DNA of 64,000 nucleotides from Lytechinus pictus (taxonomy: Eukaryota > Echinodermata > Echinoidea > Temnopleuroida > Toxopneustidae): NCBI RefSeq assembly GCF_037042905.1, contig NC_087246.1, positions 32,416,001 through 32,480,000 on the forward strand. Direction: 5' to 3'. The translations under genes and the position numbers were made by a program. Shown piece after piece: positions 20,601-31,917 of this stretch (position 1 is its first letter; each line of letters starts with the position of its first letter). A model generated the notes under the pieces. That model did not search any database. It saw only the letters and a list, made by a program, of their open reading frames with translations, and was not told where the DNA came from.

Positions 20601-23038
20601 TAGAATCAATTTACTCTACTCTTCCTACATGTAGTACACCAATAACATTTTTTTACCTTATATAACAGCATTGAAAATCTATACTTTTTCAGAAAGTCAA
20701 ACTGGAATTGGTTGATCTATTTCATTATTGAAAAAAAAAGGTGGGGGAAAAAAAAGAGCAAAGTGCTCATGTCTTTACTATTTTCCATTTACCTGAATGT
20801 ATTTACATCTGTAACACTAATCTAATCTCTACGTGAATCAGAGACAGATTTTAATGACATTTTAGTATCCTTACAGGACAAGTCAACCACAAGAAAAAGT
20901 TGATTTGAATAAAAAGAGAAAAATCAAACAAGCGTAACACTGAAAATTTCATCAAAATCAGATGTAAAATAAAAAAGTTACGACATTTTAAAGTTTTGCT
21001 TAATTTCACAATATATATACACATCCCGGTCGGTATGCAAATGAGGGAACTGATGACATCACTCACTCACTATTTCTTTTGTATTTTATTACAAGAAATA
21101 TAAAATAACTTTCTTATTTCACATCCGATTTTGATGAAATTTTCAGCGTTATGCTTGTTTGATTATTCTCTATTTATTCAAGTCAACATTTTTCTCGGGT
21201 GGACTTGACCTTTAAGTATAAAAAAAATATTTAACTATTTTTGGAAGTACATGTTTAAAAGGGAAAAAATAGGTTTGACAGAAAAAATAGTGTGCAGTGC
21301 AATAAATGATGTGTCCTATTTTTGTAAAAATGGTATCGAGAGATGGGCATGATTTGAAAATAAAATGTTGGGAAGTGATGCAGAGCTCTACGAAATTTTG
21401 CACACCCCTAAGTAGACTACACCTTCTATTACAAAAATACGAGCTTGCAAATTTTGGTGAAAAAGACAGATTTTGAATAAAGTGCAGCATTTATTGTACT
21501 TTTCAGATTTGTTATAGAAATTTCAACTTTTTGAGATGATGTTTTCGTCAACTTTCAAACCATTTGAAAGAAATGAATGTGCTGCATGCTGACAGCCTTA
21601 AATAAAAGGGCAAATGAATAGCATAATATGAATGAATTCTCCATCTTCAGTATACCATTCTGAACTATTGTAAAATTTGATGAAATTTATTGATTTTAGT
21701 AATAGAGGTTTAACTGTAACCTTAATGTGCCAAAATCCTGAATTCTTTTGAACGTGCTATTCTCAAGAACTTCCAGTCGGGTGAACTTCAAACTTAAGCT
21801 CAATAGTCATGCTAATGTTAGAAATACTTGTGTATCATGTTTAATAGCATCAATTGTTAGCAAGCAAAAAAATCAAGCAAAAGAACCCATGTTATTTTTT
21901 TGCATATGATATTTGCATTTTTTTTAATTTTTGCGTATTTGAAATATTCAGGTGCAGTACAACGTCCTTACTGCATGCGTACAGTAATAAATTCACCAGA
22001 CCAAAACCACAGATGGAGTGACCGGTAATTCAGGCCACCGCCTTCTGTATCAGATGATGATGATGAAGTTCAATAGTATACAAATAATGCATGCAGCCGA
22101 GTGTGTTAGTGGAAATGCAGAGCACGCAAGGTTTCTTTAGATAGGTGCCGCACTGTGCACGAGCCGCTGGCGGCGAGTGCCCAGCGTGCACCATCTGAAG
22201 AAACCGAGCTTTCTCTGCATTTACTTTTACGCACGACAGAGCAAGTGCATTATTTGTTTTATAAAATAGCAACACAGAAACAAATTCTTGAAAAGTTACA
22301 GTACAGTTTTGTTGGACAGCTTCTCCCGGGACTTCTACCGCACTGGTTTGCTTGAGCGTGCAATGTCAATTTTCGTTGCGCACCTTTTGCACTGCCGTGC
22401 AGTGCACCAGAAAAGTTGGGTGTCATGTACCTCAGGCGATGTTCGTGCAGGCTCCACTCCACTTCACTACCGCTACACTACGCTCCACCTACCCGAACAT
22501 CGGGACAGTGAACTCGATCAGATATTCCGAGTCACAAAGGTGGGATGGCAATCATGGTTATCGTAAAAAATTTAAAAAAATATATAACGAGGGATATGAA
22601 TGACTTAATATCTTACTCTACACCCGTATTTCACTCCGTTTCCATCCTCCGGTTATCCTCAAAATTGGTGATTTGGCCTTTGGTTTGGGGCCAGTATCTT
22701 TTTCCTCACACGTATTATTCACGGCCGATTTGAAAACATCGCATGCGATCGGTCCTGCACGAACATCGCCTGAGGTAGGTGTCATGTGACCCGTATTGGC
22801 CAATCGCGATGCTTGAAATAATAGACCTATTTTATAATATATTTTACTTGCGCAGACACGGGACCCCCGCCCCCTTCATACAAACAAGTGCGATGCGCAC
22901 ACATCATCAAAGTGAATATGTGGGACACCCGTCTGTATTTGCGATGTCGCGAAGACTCTGGATTTGCCTTTAAAACTACAAACTTAACTTGAAATAAAAC
23001 GTGCTGTACGTTAAATAGGCTCACCTAAGCTCTGCCAT
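8657..23038 (-). CDS. INPP5K: Inositol polyphosphate 5-phosphatase, INPP5K-like (IPPc + SKICH)
   Basis: Coding exons in transcript order: 23025-23038, 19350-19569, 17967-18083, 17071-17246, 15587-15808, 12900-13065, 9953-10090, 8657-8875. All have AG/GT borders and matching phases; total 423 residues against about 448 in human INPP5K. The family removes the 5-phosphate of PI(4,5)P2, PI(3,4,5)P3 and soluble inositol phosphates. Catalytic IPPc motifs seen: WNVA 11-14, GNKG 118-121, NVHLSPH 138-144, WFGDLNYR 180-187, TYKF 237-240, PAWTDRIL 256-263, SDHRPV 293-298. Residues about 306-415 form a SKICH domain (WDWVGLYK, YVWAD, YVLCY), which places INPP5K/J proteins at membranes. The start ATG is in a 14-base coding exon and completes MAELR before the conserved strand. 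The last exon either reads to TGA at 8657 or splices at the GTGAGT after 8684 to an unseen exon. Orthology to INPP5K rather than INPP5J is inferred from the short N-terminus. Confidence 0.9.
8960..9600. repeat. Homopyrimidine/homopurine tract, ~640 bp, intronic
   Basis: Almost uninterrupted C/T on the plus strand (TCC, TTC and CTT units), in the last intron of the INPP5K-like gene. In the transcript it reads as a GGA/GAA-rich purine tract. Long frames across it (for example 8909-9631 and 8965-9600) encode only S/P/F/L runs and are not genes. Confidence 0.9.
10271..10480. mobile_element. Foldback MITE in INPP5K-like intron
   Basis: Arms of roughly 80-90 bases: GGAAAAAACTTGCC, GGCCATCTTGTTCT and TTAGTAGCTAAGCTACAAGA on the left recur inverted on the right, leaving about 40 bases between. 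No coding capacity. Target duplication not clear. Confidence 0.75.
10848..11368. repeat. DR1-bearing repeat flanked by ~110-bp direct repeats
   Basis: A segment at about 10957-11260 belongs to the same family as the tandem repeat at 39765-40683 and contains one perfect DR1 (TGACCTTTGACCT, 11046-11058). It is bracketed by two direct copies of about 110 bases (10848-10956 and about 11259-11368) that share GCACTGTTCTTTAC and CCATTCCATGCTTGAAAAGC. It lies in an intron of the INPP5K-like gene. Confidence 0.7.
13109..14487. repeat. Nested inverted repeats with TATTCTGAAAA ends
   Basis: GTATTCTGAAAATCG at 13110 and GGTATTCTGAAAATGGTG at 13192 recur inverted near 14301, 14430 and 14465 as CACCATTTTCAGAATACC-type copies. 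The two outer pairs enclose about 1.1 kb without coding frames. It looks like a foldback element, or several nested ones, in the intron between 13066 and 15586. A C12 and a G12 run face each other at 13748-13759 and 13787-13798. Confidence 0.55.
16793..16925. repeat. AATGAATA-type microsatellite
   Basis: Degenerate tetranucleotide run (AATG/AATA) in the intron between exons 17071-17246 and 15587-15808. The minus-strand frame over it is low complexity and is not a gene. Confidence 0.7.
17305..17417. mobile_element. hAT-type MITE, 113 bp, with 8-bp target duplication
   Basis: Terminal inverted repeat CAGTGGCGGACCGTGACCCGG... extends through nearly the whole element, leaving a loop of about ten bases. 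It is flanked by an 8-bp direct repeat ACTCCTAC at 17297-17304 and 17418-17425. CAG ends plus an 8-bp duplication define the hAT superfamily. It is too short to code and must have been moved by a hAT transposase elsewhere. Confidence 0.9.
17428..17728 (-). pseudogene. Four degenerate tandem copies of the 5' end of INPP5K-like exon 4
   Basis: Exon 4 begins on the minus strand with GGCAATAAAGGTGCAGTCAC (17246 downward). Four related segments lie just upstream in transcript terms, anchored on plus-strand GAATGATGAC at 17438, 17510, 17612 and 17694. Each is preceded, in transcript sense, by the same GATTT-rich tract that forms the real polypyrimidine region. The third copy still reads G-N-R-G-A-V-I-I, close to the real G-N-K-G-A-V-T-I; others read N-K-D-N-V-I-I and N-E-N-S-V-I-I. 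Splice AGs are mostly damaged, so they are probably not used. A hAT element separates the real exon from the first copy. Confidence 0.65.
18395..18945. mobile_element. TTAA-type foldback element
   Basis: Right end GGTGGACTTGTCCT is followed by TTAA (18946-18949); the left end is preceded by the degenerate TCAA. Arms contain TTGATTTGAAT, AGAGAAAAATCAAACAAGCAT and TCATCAAAATC and their inverted counterparts. Same family as 20875-21211 and 47581-47761. No coding frame. Confidence 0.7.
19070..19343 (+). mobile_element. Possible 3' end of a LINE-like retroelement
   Basis: The segment ends in GTGAAACAATAAATC followed by (AAATC)n, which resembles the short-repeat tails of some non-LTR elements. It carries a 61-residue frame (19070-19255) I do not recognise. 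The tail stops at the splice donor of INPP5K-like exon 2 (donor 19344-19349). Confidence 0.35.
20875..21211. mobile_element. TTAA-type foldback element
   Basis: Ends AGGACAAGTCAACC and, inverted, AGGTCAAGTCCACC; TTAA at 21212-21215 on the right and TTAC at 20871-20874 on the left. Arms of over 90 bases match one another and the 18395-18945 copy. In the first intron of the INPP5K-like gene. Confidence 0.8.
22428..22776. repeat. Inverted repeat, 23-bp perfect arms
   Basis: ACCTCAGGCGATGTTCGTGC and its continuation at about 22430 recur inverted near 22755, with about 300 bases between. The surrounding 22.1-22.9 kb is richer in CpG than the rest of the window. Probably a foldback element; no gene seen. 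Confidence 0.6.
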
Positions 23039-24202
23039 TATTCATTTTCACTTTTCAGTTTCAAGATTTAGTTATCAAGAGATAGCAGCTGTCGATTTCC
23101 TCCTCTTCAAGGCTTGATCAAGCTGACAAATCGAGATCTCGTAGTCGCAATCCGTATGTAAGTGGGGGTGGGGGACAAGTGGGCCTACACCGCCACCCCC
23201 ACCCTTAATGCTTATGTCTACGTTTTCGTCATTATAGGCCCTATCCTATGCCGTTTTTATAAAGCATTTTATTAGTTGTTAGTAATGAGACTTCCCAACG
23301 AAAATCATTAATTGACATTAAAATTAACCTTTACAAATGCAGTAAGTTTTATAATTGACTTTATGCGAAATTATCAAAATTTAAGCCGAGTGAAAGGTAC
23401 AATTAATTTTCCTCGGATTAGGCCTGCTATGTATTTTTAAGGTCCCCTGATTTTTCTAAATCTCTCTATATTTCTGTTCTCTCCCCCTCTGCTAATTCTG
23501 TTCATGCCTATTATGTTTGAGAATCATTATAGACTAAGGATGTAAAATGATGCGCTTGTGAGAGGATATGGAGTCTGGCACGCACACAAAAAAATAAAAA
23601 CAGCCGCGACCGAAAAAAAAAACGTTACCCTAGCTCTAATACAATTAGTTTTTAAGTTCCTTAACATTTCCTTGCACTTTCTTCCTCCCCTTAATTTAAT
23701 TCAGTTTTCTCTTTTGCGTTTTTGTGCTCCCAGTAATAGGTAAGACCTATTAGCCCACAAGCTTCTCTGATGCAGAAAAAATTGCTATATGGTAAATCTC
23801 CATACTTCACAGATATTTTAATACATTATTATTACTTCAATTAAATATGTGATTTTTATTTTTTTTGGGGGGGATGAAAAAAAAAGTCACATATGTTTTT
23901 GGTTTCCGTCACCTTAGGCCTACTATTTTCCTTTTTTTTTCTTTCCTTCTCCATTTTCTTTCTCACTTTTCTGTTCCTTCTCATCCCCACGGCATTTGAG
24001 AATTTTCCATCATTTTGAAAAATTTTAATTGGGTTGCTATACCCTGGCCACACCCCCTCAAACAACACTCCTTGCTGATTGTATCGTTTTCATGTAAAAT
24101 CCACCAAGATCTTTGTTTTGACACGGTAATAGAACATCATTGCTTTAAATGTTTGTATAATAGGACCTATATATGTTTACACATATGCCTTTACAATGAC
24201 GG
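23039..24202. other. 5' flank of the INPP5K-like gene
   Basis: Lies upstream of the INPP5K-like start codon, so it should hold the 5' UTR and promoter. No TATA box is clear. It contains short C/G runs near 23165-23205 and an A/T-rich stretch near 23850. No coding frame is credible. Confidence 0.4.
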
Positions 24203-24206
24203 TTAA

Positions 24207-24635
24207 AGGGCGCAATCCAAACCAAATAAAACTAGTTTTAGAGGAAAAGGGAAAAACAGACAAGTAGGATAAAGTATGACCTCTTTTTCAAGTTTCACTT
24301 CAAGTTACATGTTTCTTTTGTGACATAAGACAATATGCTACCTTGGTTAAATTTTCATTACTGTCCCAGGGGAATTGGTACAATAAAAGCAGAAGACCAC
24401 AAATCCCTGATAAGTACATGGCCTACATGGCTTCTTGGAAAGTTGTCAGAACCACATCACAATTTACTAACCCAGTTGCCAATATAAAATTTACATAGAC
24501 TTAGGGATCTCAATTTTAAGGAAGCCATAACTATCTTATTGCTTGCATGTCCAATTTCTCAAACTTTCACCATTCTGTTTTACATAGTTTTCTCCTCTTT
24601 CACACAATATTTCATGACCAAGGTTGCATTCCCCT
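24207..24635. mobile_element. TTAA-type foldback element
   Basis: TTAA at 24203-24206 and 24636-24639. Ends AGGGCGCAATCCAAACC and, inverted, AGGGGAATGCAACC. The right arm shares GAAAGTTTGAGAAATTGGAC-type sequence with the 46768-49343 element. 429 bp, no coding frame. Between the INPP5K-like gene and POLD4. Confidence 0.8.
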
Positions 24636-24639
24636 TTAA

Positions 24640-26952
24640 GAAGAGGAAACAATCAAAATCAAATGTTCTTATCTGTTCTATATTTTTTTAAATGCATTTA
24701 TTAAATCTTTTCTTACATATTAAGAATACATACAAACAAAAATATGTATCATGTTTATTACATACTCTTCATTAATAACAGAGTACACATACATTTCATA
24801 TAAAAGGTCAGGAATTGCAACTCTGCGGTGCAGTTTCATAAATATAACCAAAATATGTCCCATCCCCAAGAATGCATGTTATGATAAGACATATATACAT
24901 AATTTAATTTTCTAAAAGATGTTATTTACAAGCAATAGAGTACCGAAGAGTGCTGTACGTTACACCATGGCAACTGACATCATTGCTTCAGTACTCGGTA
25001 GTTAAGAGACTAATTACTAAAAATTCCAAGACAAAATACTTATAATTAAGAATACAATAGCTAGCTTAGTTATCTACGTTAATCCTATTTAAAGCAGAAC
25101 AACAGTGAAGTAAAAATAGGGTTCTCCAACTTAAACATCTAAAAACCCCAACTTTATTCTTTAAATATTACACACAATTTTATAGAATTTATATTTTTTT
25201 TATCCATGATTGCTCACCTCTTTGACAGAATACATGCATGCTTCCAAACCATAGCTTGTATTTCATCATACGCATTGTAGATAGAAGTATAGCAGTATTG
25301 CTTGTCTCTTGAACAGTTACAGAATACATGTATGCTGTCAGAAATTTCCTTACCATTTCAAAGTTGTGAAAATAAAACAAAGTATTTCACAATAAGTTTA
25401 TACCACATTTGAAAAGCGAAATATTGTGCAGTACAAGTAGGGATATTACGTGAAAGGGCAACATTTAGTTTATCATTTCATTGCAAACATGAAAATGTCC
25501 TAGGTTTAGAGAATTTGTAATTCCATAAAGAAACTTCCAGAGATAAACTTATATCAAGTACACAGCACCCCCCTTACCTGCTTAATCCACTTAAATACTA
25601 TGACAACTATAATGCACTGGTAATATTCTGGTTTTCATACTTGAACATAAGCTTGAAAGATAAGAATTACCAGTTAACAAAACTGGATGATGTAAGCTGT
25701 AGCTGCATAACAGTATTCAACCAATCAAATTCGTTTTAAACCACCAATAAACACCGAGTAATATGATAAGCAAGAAAAACTGCTAGTATTTCAGGAAAAG
25801 CTTAGAATTACAAGTGGCTTGTTATTCAATACACAACTGCCAACAGTTGGCAATGATCCGCTCACATTACTCAAAACATTAAAAACCGCAATGCTACATG
25901 TACAACATTCATGTACACATTTCTTTAAATATCTTTCTATGAATATCAACTTTCATAATACAACAATAAAATCATGCAAATGAAAAAGGCAATGTGTAAC
26001 ATGACTTAAAAAAATGTTCTCTGAATGCAAATACATAGGTACAAATATATATATCACACTTGTACATGTTCAATTAAAAGACCATCCAACATTCATATGG
26101 CAATGTAAAACGAAATGTTAAAAACATATATTTATCAAAATCAAATAAGAGAGTAAACTGAAAGATTAATCCAGGAAAATATGTAAAATACCAGTTTAAG
26201 TGATGCACAACTAGGTGAATCGGTTTAATGATAGTGACCACCTCATCTATGTTGAAAACAGGCCAAAATAGCACCAATTTCTTAAATGTTTATGATTCAA
26301 GTATAGTAATTGATGTCTATTGAGATTATTACTAAAAAATCATGATTAGGTCTTACTTTTCTTCAATATTCAAAAAGTAATTCCTTAGAAAAAAATCAGA
26401 AAGTAATTTGTAAGACAATGTTAGTATATATACATCTTATCAGATTTGCCCATTTGAAGATCCCAACAACTGCAGCTTAAACAGACCCCCCGACAAATTT
26501 TAATATGTATCCAAATTTATTTCAAACTTATGATATCACTAGTTTTAATTTTCACATTTTGCCACTCTTCCAAGAGTTATTTGAATTCAAATGAACAATA
26601 ACATCTCCAATGCCATTAAAACTTCAGATTTATAACTGGAATTAGTTCTCAAGTTCCATCCCATGTAACATGATTCTGGGCAAAATGTCAAAATCTGCAT
26701 TACATGTAATGGCAAATTTTACTTAAGAAAGAGAGACAGAAAGTGAGAAAGAGAGAACATATGCATATCTGAATCTGAGAATGATCTGTTAGTAAGATGA
26801 GTCCTAACGTTGCGCTCAGATTGGAGTTCATTTGATCTTTGTTGGAATGTACATGTACATGGCGACACAAAGAGTTTTTTGCAATCCTTGGCACAGTCAC
26901 ATAATTTACATGCATGTCAGCCAGTTATAGTATCTGGGTAGGTGACGGCAAT
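24640..26952. other. Downstream region of POLD4, no gene seen
   Basis: Follows the POLD4 stop codon in transcript direction, so some of it is 3' UTR. Candidate minus-strand AATAAA signals include 26516-26521. AT-rich, with no credible coding frame or clear repeat. Confidence 0.4.
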
Positions 26953-29900
26953 TCATAGAGGGTATCCAGACCAGATGCTGAAAGAAAACACAAAATATTT
27001 TAAAATAAGCAAATGAATGAAATCAATATTAAATTACAATATATAATATATGTACACATATATGGAATCAATGTAAATTATATGTTGAAATTATTAACTT
27101 CAATTTTTCAGTATCATAGTAAAGAATTATAATCCAAATTGGATAAACTAAATCAACAAGGAAGAAAACAGCTTTGAAGTTCGTTCTAATTTCATACATG
27201 AACTATATTATAAATGAACATTGCACAAGATAATGAAACAATAGAAATCTAAACTACTAGTAATAGAAATGAGGTGGGGGTACTAAGAAAGTCCTCAACT
27301 TACTTTTGGACAAACTCCTCATCATCTTCATATTCTAAAATGAGATCTTTGATATTAGGTGAAGGATTATGACCATGGCTCTCGGCTCTTTCCCATCTCT
27401 CCAAACGAGTGATTCCTACATCAATAACAATAATACAAATACATGATTAACAACAATCATGTTACCCCCCTCCATACAGCACACAAAAATCAATCCAAGA
27501 TCTAACACAATTACATTACCCTAATCCTAACCTAACCATTCAATAACCACATTGCAATTCTCATTTTAAAGGGAAGTCCAGAGCAATTGTCAAAGGTAAA
27601 AAAATGTTGGATTTTCAAGACAGATATGTACTCCATAAGAACTTGAATGTATGACATTCAAAAGTAGACCTGCCAACCTTCTACAACCAAAAAAGTATTC
27701 TTAGAAGGAAAAATAAAGTATTTTTTGACAAAAAAAAAGAGTATTTTAAAAAATTTGGCTCAACATAACAATCGCCAGCATGTTGTAGTGAGATCGGTGA
27801 GAAAAACATGTGAAATGACTCTACTTGAAAACTTGATAATTCACCCTTTTAAACATGTGCTCATAGGTGAGAATTTAGTTGTTGTTTTCATGCAACAAGT
27901 TACTGGCCCGACAGTGATTTTTACTGGTCTGGGACTGTCGGACCGGCGCAAGTGTCATTCGCTGTGTATAATACATACTCCATGATCAGAAAAAAAAAAG
28001 AGAAACAAATCATACAAAAAAAGTATTGGTGTATTCATAGCAAAAAAGAGGAACAAATACTCTAAAAAGGGAACAGTTGGCATGTCTGCAAAAGGGATCA
28101 ATTTCAAAACAAGTTTTTCAACAAGGCACATTGTAAAAGATTAGTCCAGATACTTCTTAAGTGATTTGCTCGCACTTTCATTAACCTGCTCGAACAACAG
28201 GTACTATAAATTATGATATCAATATCATCATCTCCCACATTGATTTTTTAAATGCAAAGATGGGTTGCATTTCAGCCCAATTCATGAGTTCCCCAGACTC
28301 TGGAACTCTTTACCTTGTGACCTGAGGAACTCTATCCTTACTGGGTCTCTTTAAACATGGTGCAATCACCTAAATTCCTATCTTGTCAATTCTAAGTAAG
28401 TGTCAAAAATTTGATATGACCATATTTATGTATTTAAGAATTATCTATATTTTATTATGATGTATTTAACCGTTTCTTTTTATATATAATATATCTTCTA
28501 TCAACTACTGGCCATTATTTATATCCAATCGTGTTTCAATATTTCAATATTTCAATATTTCAATATTCCAATAGCAGTATCGTTCATTGCATGTTCATTG
28601 CAGTTTAAATCTCAGGGGGTTGTATTTAGCATGTTACATTAAATGCAATATAAATTGAATATATGCTGGGTTGCTTGCCAAGATATCACAGTACTTTCAA
28701 TTTTAATTATTCATTGCAATTTATACAATCTCCTACCGACCCACACGTCAAAGCCAACCAAAAGTGATTTAGATAATTGTTCGCAGCATATTCCCTTTGA
28801 TTTAATTTTTTACCTTGTAGGCTAATATACAGTGTATTTATTGATATTTGTTTGCATGATTTTATGCTTTGAGATTCTGAGTAATTTAATACTTTGTTTT
28901 CATATATATGTAAATTTAAATGCAAATGCATGTTATGTTTATTTCACATGAAAATACTACAGTGGATTCACCTGGATGGGGTATGGGTTAGGGCGGTCTG
29001 TGGACTATAGTTATTTGGTTAACTTTGCCCAATGCCTGGCAGCTCATCCGTATGAATCCAGTGTTTAATCATTTTTTGTGTTAACTGTATTATCATTGTG
29101 TTATTGTAACAATTATTTTTTATCATTGTATTTGACTTGTTTGATATTTTGCCAAATAACATAATAATAATAATAAACAACATTTGGGAGGCCTAAATTG
29201 TCCTCGGCATCTGGGTCCCATTTCATGAAGACTTGTTACAATAAAGAATGCACAATTTTGATAACTAATTCATGATCAGCCAATTAGATTGAAAGATTCT
29301 AGGAGCTTTTAATTGCAAATTTGTTATATAACAACTTTTATGAAATGTTCAGTGATAAGCGCAGCCTCATAGCTCAGAAACCATTGAGTTTGTCTCAGAA
29401 GGACACACGTACTGTACTGTTGATCTGATCAAATGCATGATCGACAGAAAACTGGTGGCCCAATTATATAGAATGCATGTTTGATCAAAATGTATTTCAA
29501 ATATCACCCATGCACCATTGTATGGACTAATAGGTGCACTCCTTTGTTTTCAATGAGCTATGCCATTAACTTATTGAATTTACTGAAGAGCCACGCATTC
29601 CATCTTGGTAGCGTATCAAAGTGGATTGTAGTGCGGCAAGGGTTGGGGGGGGGGGGGTATTCACCCTTAGTAACCCCCAAATGACTGTAATTCTGTTTTG
29701 AATCTGTTTTGTGATGGTGCGTGCACTGCTGCATGAAAATTATGATACTGATGTAGTTGAGATTAATATCAATTGTATCTCTTTGTAAGTCAAAGCCACA
29801 TACCCTGGGCTCCATCACTGGATATAGATGATATTTATTTGAATGAATTTTCATGCCTTCTTTTTGGCTATCACTAGATTCATTACATATTAAAAATTAA

Positions 29901-30810
29901 TGTGAAAGCATATGGCAAACCTACCCGTACAAGGTCCATATCTCCAATCCAGATCAAATTCCCGGAGTGTGTTTAGATTTGTCTTTCTGATAAGATCTTC
30001 AGCACTCTCAACTAAATGAACAAAATATTAAATAGATTGTATGTAATTGAGAGAAATTCAGAGTAACTTTAGAATCCTACGTTATAATCGATTGTATACA
30101 TACTGTTAGAATGAGGAATCACACACACACAAGACATTATATCCCATAGATCTGTATTCTGTAATCGAATCATGACATTGGATTATAATTTTTTTATAAA
30201 TAAAATTAAAGGTAGATTTCTAAGCCAGAAATGCGATCTTCTTTTCTTTTTTCAGCATACCCAACAAGGCATTATGAAATCCATGGAAATACCATTAACA
30301 ATAACAGTTAGAATTAACAATTGAAGTAACTTCACACTAAGTAAAACTTACAGAAAGAATTGCAGAAAACAAATTAAATCTAAAAGTAACTTGAAATATT
30401 AGTACGGTACTCCCATTGTGGCAAGAGTTGAGTTAAAACAATTTTTGATTTTTCTTGCGACAAATTATGATAATCTACAATCGACAATGCAATATGATAA
30501 TAGTAAAAGCCCGACAACAGAATGTTTACATATTTAAATGTTTTTGGCATAAACACCGGTCTTTTGGCCTTCGACACTACAGCTCTCGATCGTAATCGAC
30601 TACGCGGTACATGTCGGCTACGCGGTACATTTCGGCTACCGCTTGGTACTCACCTTCGATGGTTCTCTCTGATTTCCTCGGGCTTGCTGCGGGGCTTCGA
30701 ACAGCTACATTTTGCTTGCTTTTCCCCTTTGACTTCTCAAGAATGCGTCCTGATTTTTGCTGACTGAATTGATCAGTGATTAGCTGTTGTGATACTGCCT
30801 TGCTCGACAT
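26953..30810 (-). CDS. POLD4: DNA polymerase delta subunit 4 (p12)
   Basis: Coding exons in transcript order: 30654-30810, 29925-30011, 27304-27415, 26953-26977. All borders are AG/GT, phases match and the sum is 381 bases, 126 residues plus TGA (human p12 has 107). It is the small accessory subunit of the replicative polymerase delta in the nucleus and helps bind PCNA. The conserved core FDLDWRYGPCTGITRLERW spans exons 2-3 and matches human FDLAWQYGPCTGITRLQRW; the C-terminus IWSGYPL matches human LWHLYPL. Residues 8-15 QQLITDQF form a PIP box with a T12-D13 pair and K19 four places after it, the layout of a PIP degron. The N-terminal exon between is rich in S, K and Q and probably disordered. 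The ATG at 30808-30810 gives an N-terminus aligned with the human one. Confidence 0.93.
27570..28090. repeat. Foldback fragments in POLD4 intron
   Basis: TTAA at 27566-27569 is followed by AGGGAAGTCCAGAG, which looks like the left end of a TTAA-type element with no matching right end nearby. Inside, 27664-28090 has its own inverted ends: AGACCTGCCAACC on the left and GGTTGGCATGTCTGC-type sequence on the right. The 86-residue frame at 27725-27985 is not recognised and is probably chance. Confidence 0.45.
28525..28570. repeat. Short ATTTCAATA tandem repeat
   Basis: Four to five copies of the 9-mer in the first half of the POLD4 third intron region; no other signal nearby. Confidence 0.7.
29216..29346. 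mobile_element. Small foldback element
   Basis: Ends CCATTTCATGAAGACTTGTTACAA and its inverted counterpart near 29316-29346. The TTTCATRAAG end resembles those at 36255 and 55656. No coding. Confidence 0.45.
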
Positions 30811-31417
30811 TTTTTGCTAGAGGTTAACTTTCTACCTTCAGATCGAAATCGTTGATGTTTTCATGAATCATGTGCTACAAACTTCAGAAATGGACTGGCA
30901 GGTATCAGCTGATTACAACAACAACATGTCATAACATGTGGCGTGGGTATTTAAAAGTTATGAGTTAAGATAATAGACTGTCGATGGAACTCCCAATGAA
31001 TTCGCTCAGATATCCCGTTTTAAGTGTGTATTATCATAGCTCTGTTGATCGAATTTTATAATTGTACAACAGTGACAATGATAACAATTAACAACGTGAT
31101 CTTAAAGAGTAAAAAAAAAGAAAGAAATGAAGTTTTGACTGCGATTACTTGGATATATGAAAAGACTGTCTATTCTTTATCTACCCTTGTTAGCGTCGTC
31201 TGCTATCATGCCAAAGCACGGTCAGTCAATGAAAATAGCTTGTTAATATATTTCACTTATCTGTTACTGTATTTCGCCAATAAATAGCGGAAATACTGTA
31301 ACTAAAAACTGGCATTAAGAACAGTGACTCGCACTATCCTACAGCCTCGCCTGCTTACAATCTTTCTTTTTAAAATTGTTCCCTTGTACACTGCACACCA
31401 ATCCCTTCTTCGCTCAA
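30811..31417. other. 5' flank of POLD4
   Basis: Upstream of the POLD4 start codon; should hold its 5' UTR and promoter. No TATA box or coding frame is recognised. Confidence 0.4.
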
Positions 31418-31917
31418 TCACCCTGAAAAAAAAAAACTTTGTTGTAAAAAAAGCAGAAAAAAAATTGAAAAATATTGAAGGTTTTATAGAAAATCCATTC
31501 AAAAATAAGAAAGTTATTAGAATTTCAAGTTTTTGATTTGTGACGTCATAAACAAGCAGCTGAATGCCCCGTTATGGTATGTAATATAAAATGCATAAAT
31601 TTAATTTGTTAATGGTTCTTGATGACTTATTTTTTATTTTCTTTGTAGGAGTAGTTGTGAAATAATTTGTGTATTGATATACTGAAGCTATATTAAAAAC
31701 CACTTTCAATTTTCTGAAAAAAACATTTCATTGATTTTTTACCATACAATGTGACGGAAACTGAAGCTGCCAGTTGCATATAACGTCACAGATCAAATAA
31801 TTAAGACTAATAACTTTTTTATTCTTTGAGGAATTTTCCTCAATCGTTCACCAATATTTTTACAATTATTTTTCCGATAGTTCTACAATAAACTTTTTTG
31901 TCAGGGTGAACTCCCCC
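31418..31917. mobile_element. TTAA-type foldback element, left end damaged
   Basis: Right end reads, inverted, AGGGGGAGTTCACCCTGACA beside a TTTAA. The left arm starts inside at TCACCCTGAAAAA. The arms share AATAAGAAAGTTATTAG-type and TGTGACGT-type segments. No coding. Confidence 0.6.

Noticed and set aside
22155..22973. Cluster of overlapping 60-90 residue frames on both strands
   Set aside because: They fall in a CpG-richer foldback region of intron 1 with no recognisable domain, and no frame dominates.
24940..25015. Possible microRNA hairpin around GAGTACCGAAG...CAGTACTCGGTA
   Set aside because: The two sides pair only in short broken segments when written out; no stable stem of microRNA length.
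30577..30653. Extension of POLD4 exon 1 through VAEMYRVADMYRV
   Set aside because: The GTGAGT donor at 30648-30653 gives the correct phase into the conserved next exon; the extension is intron.
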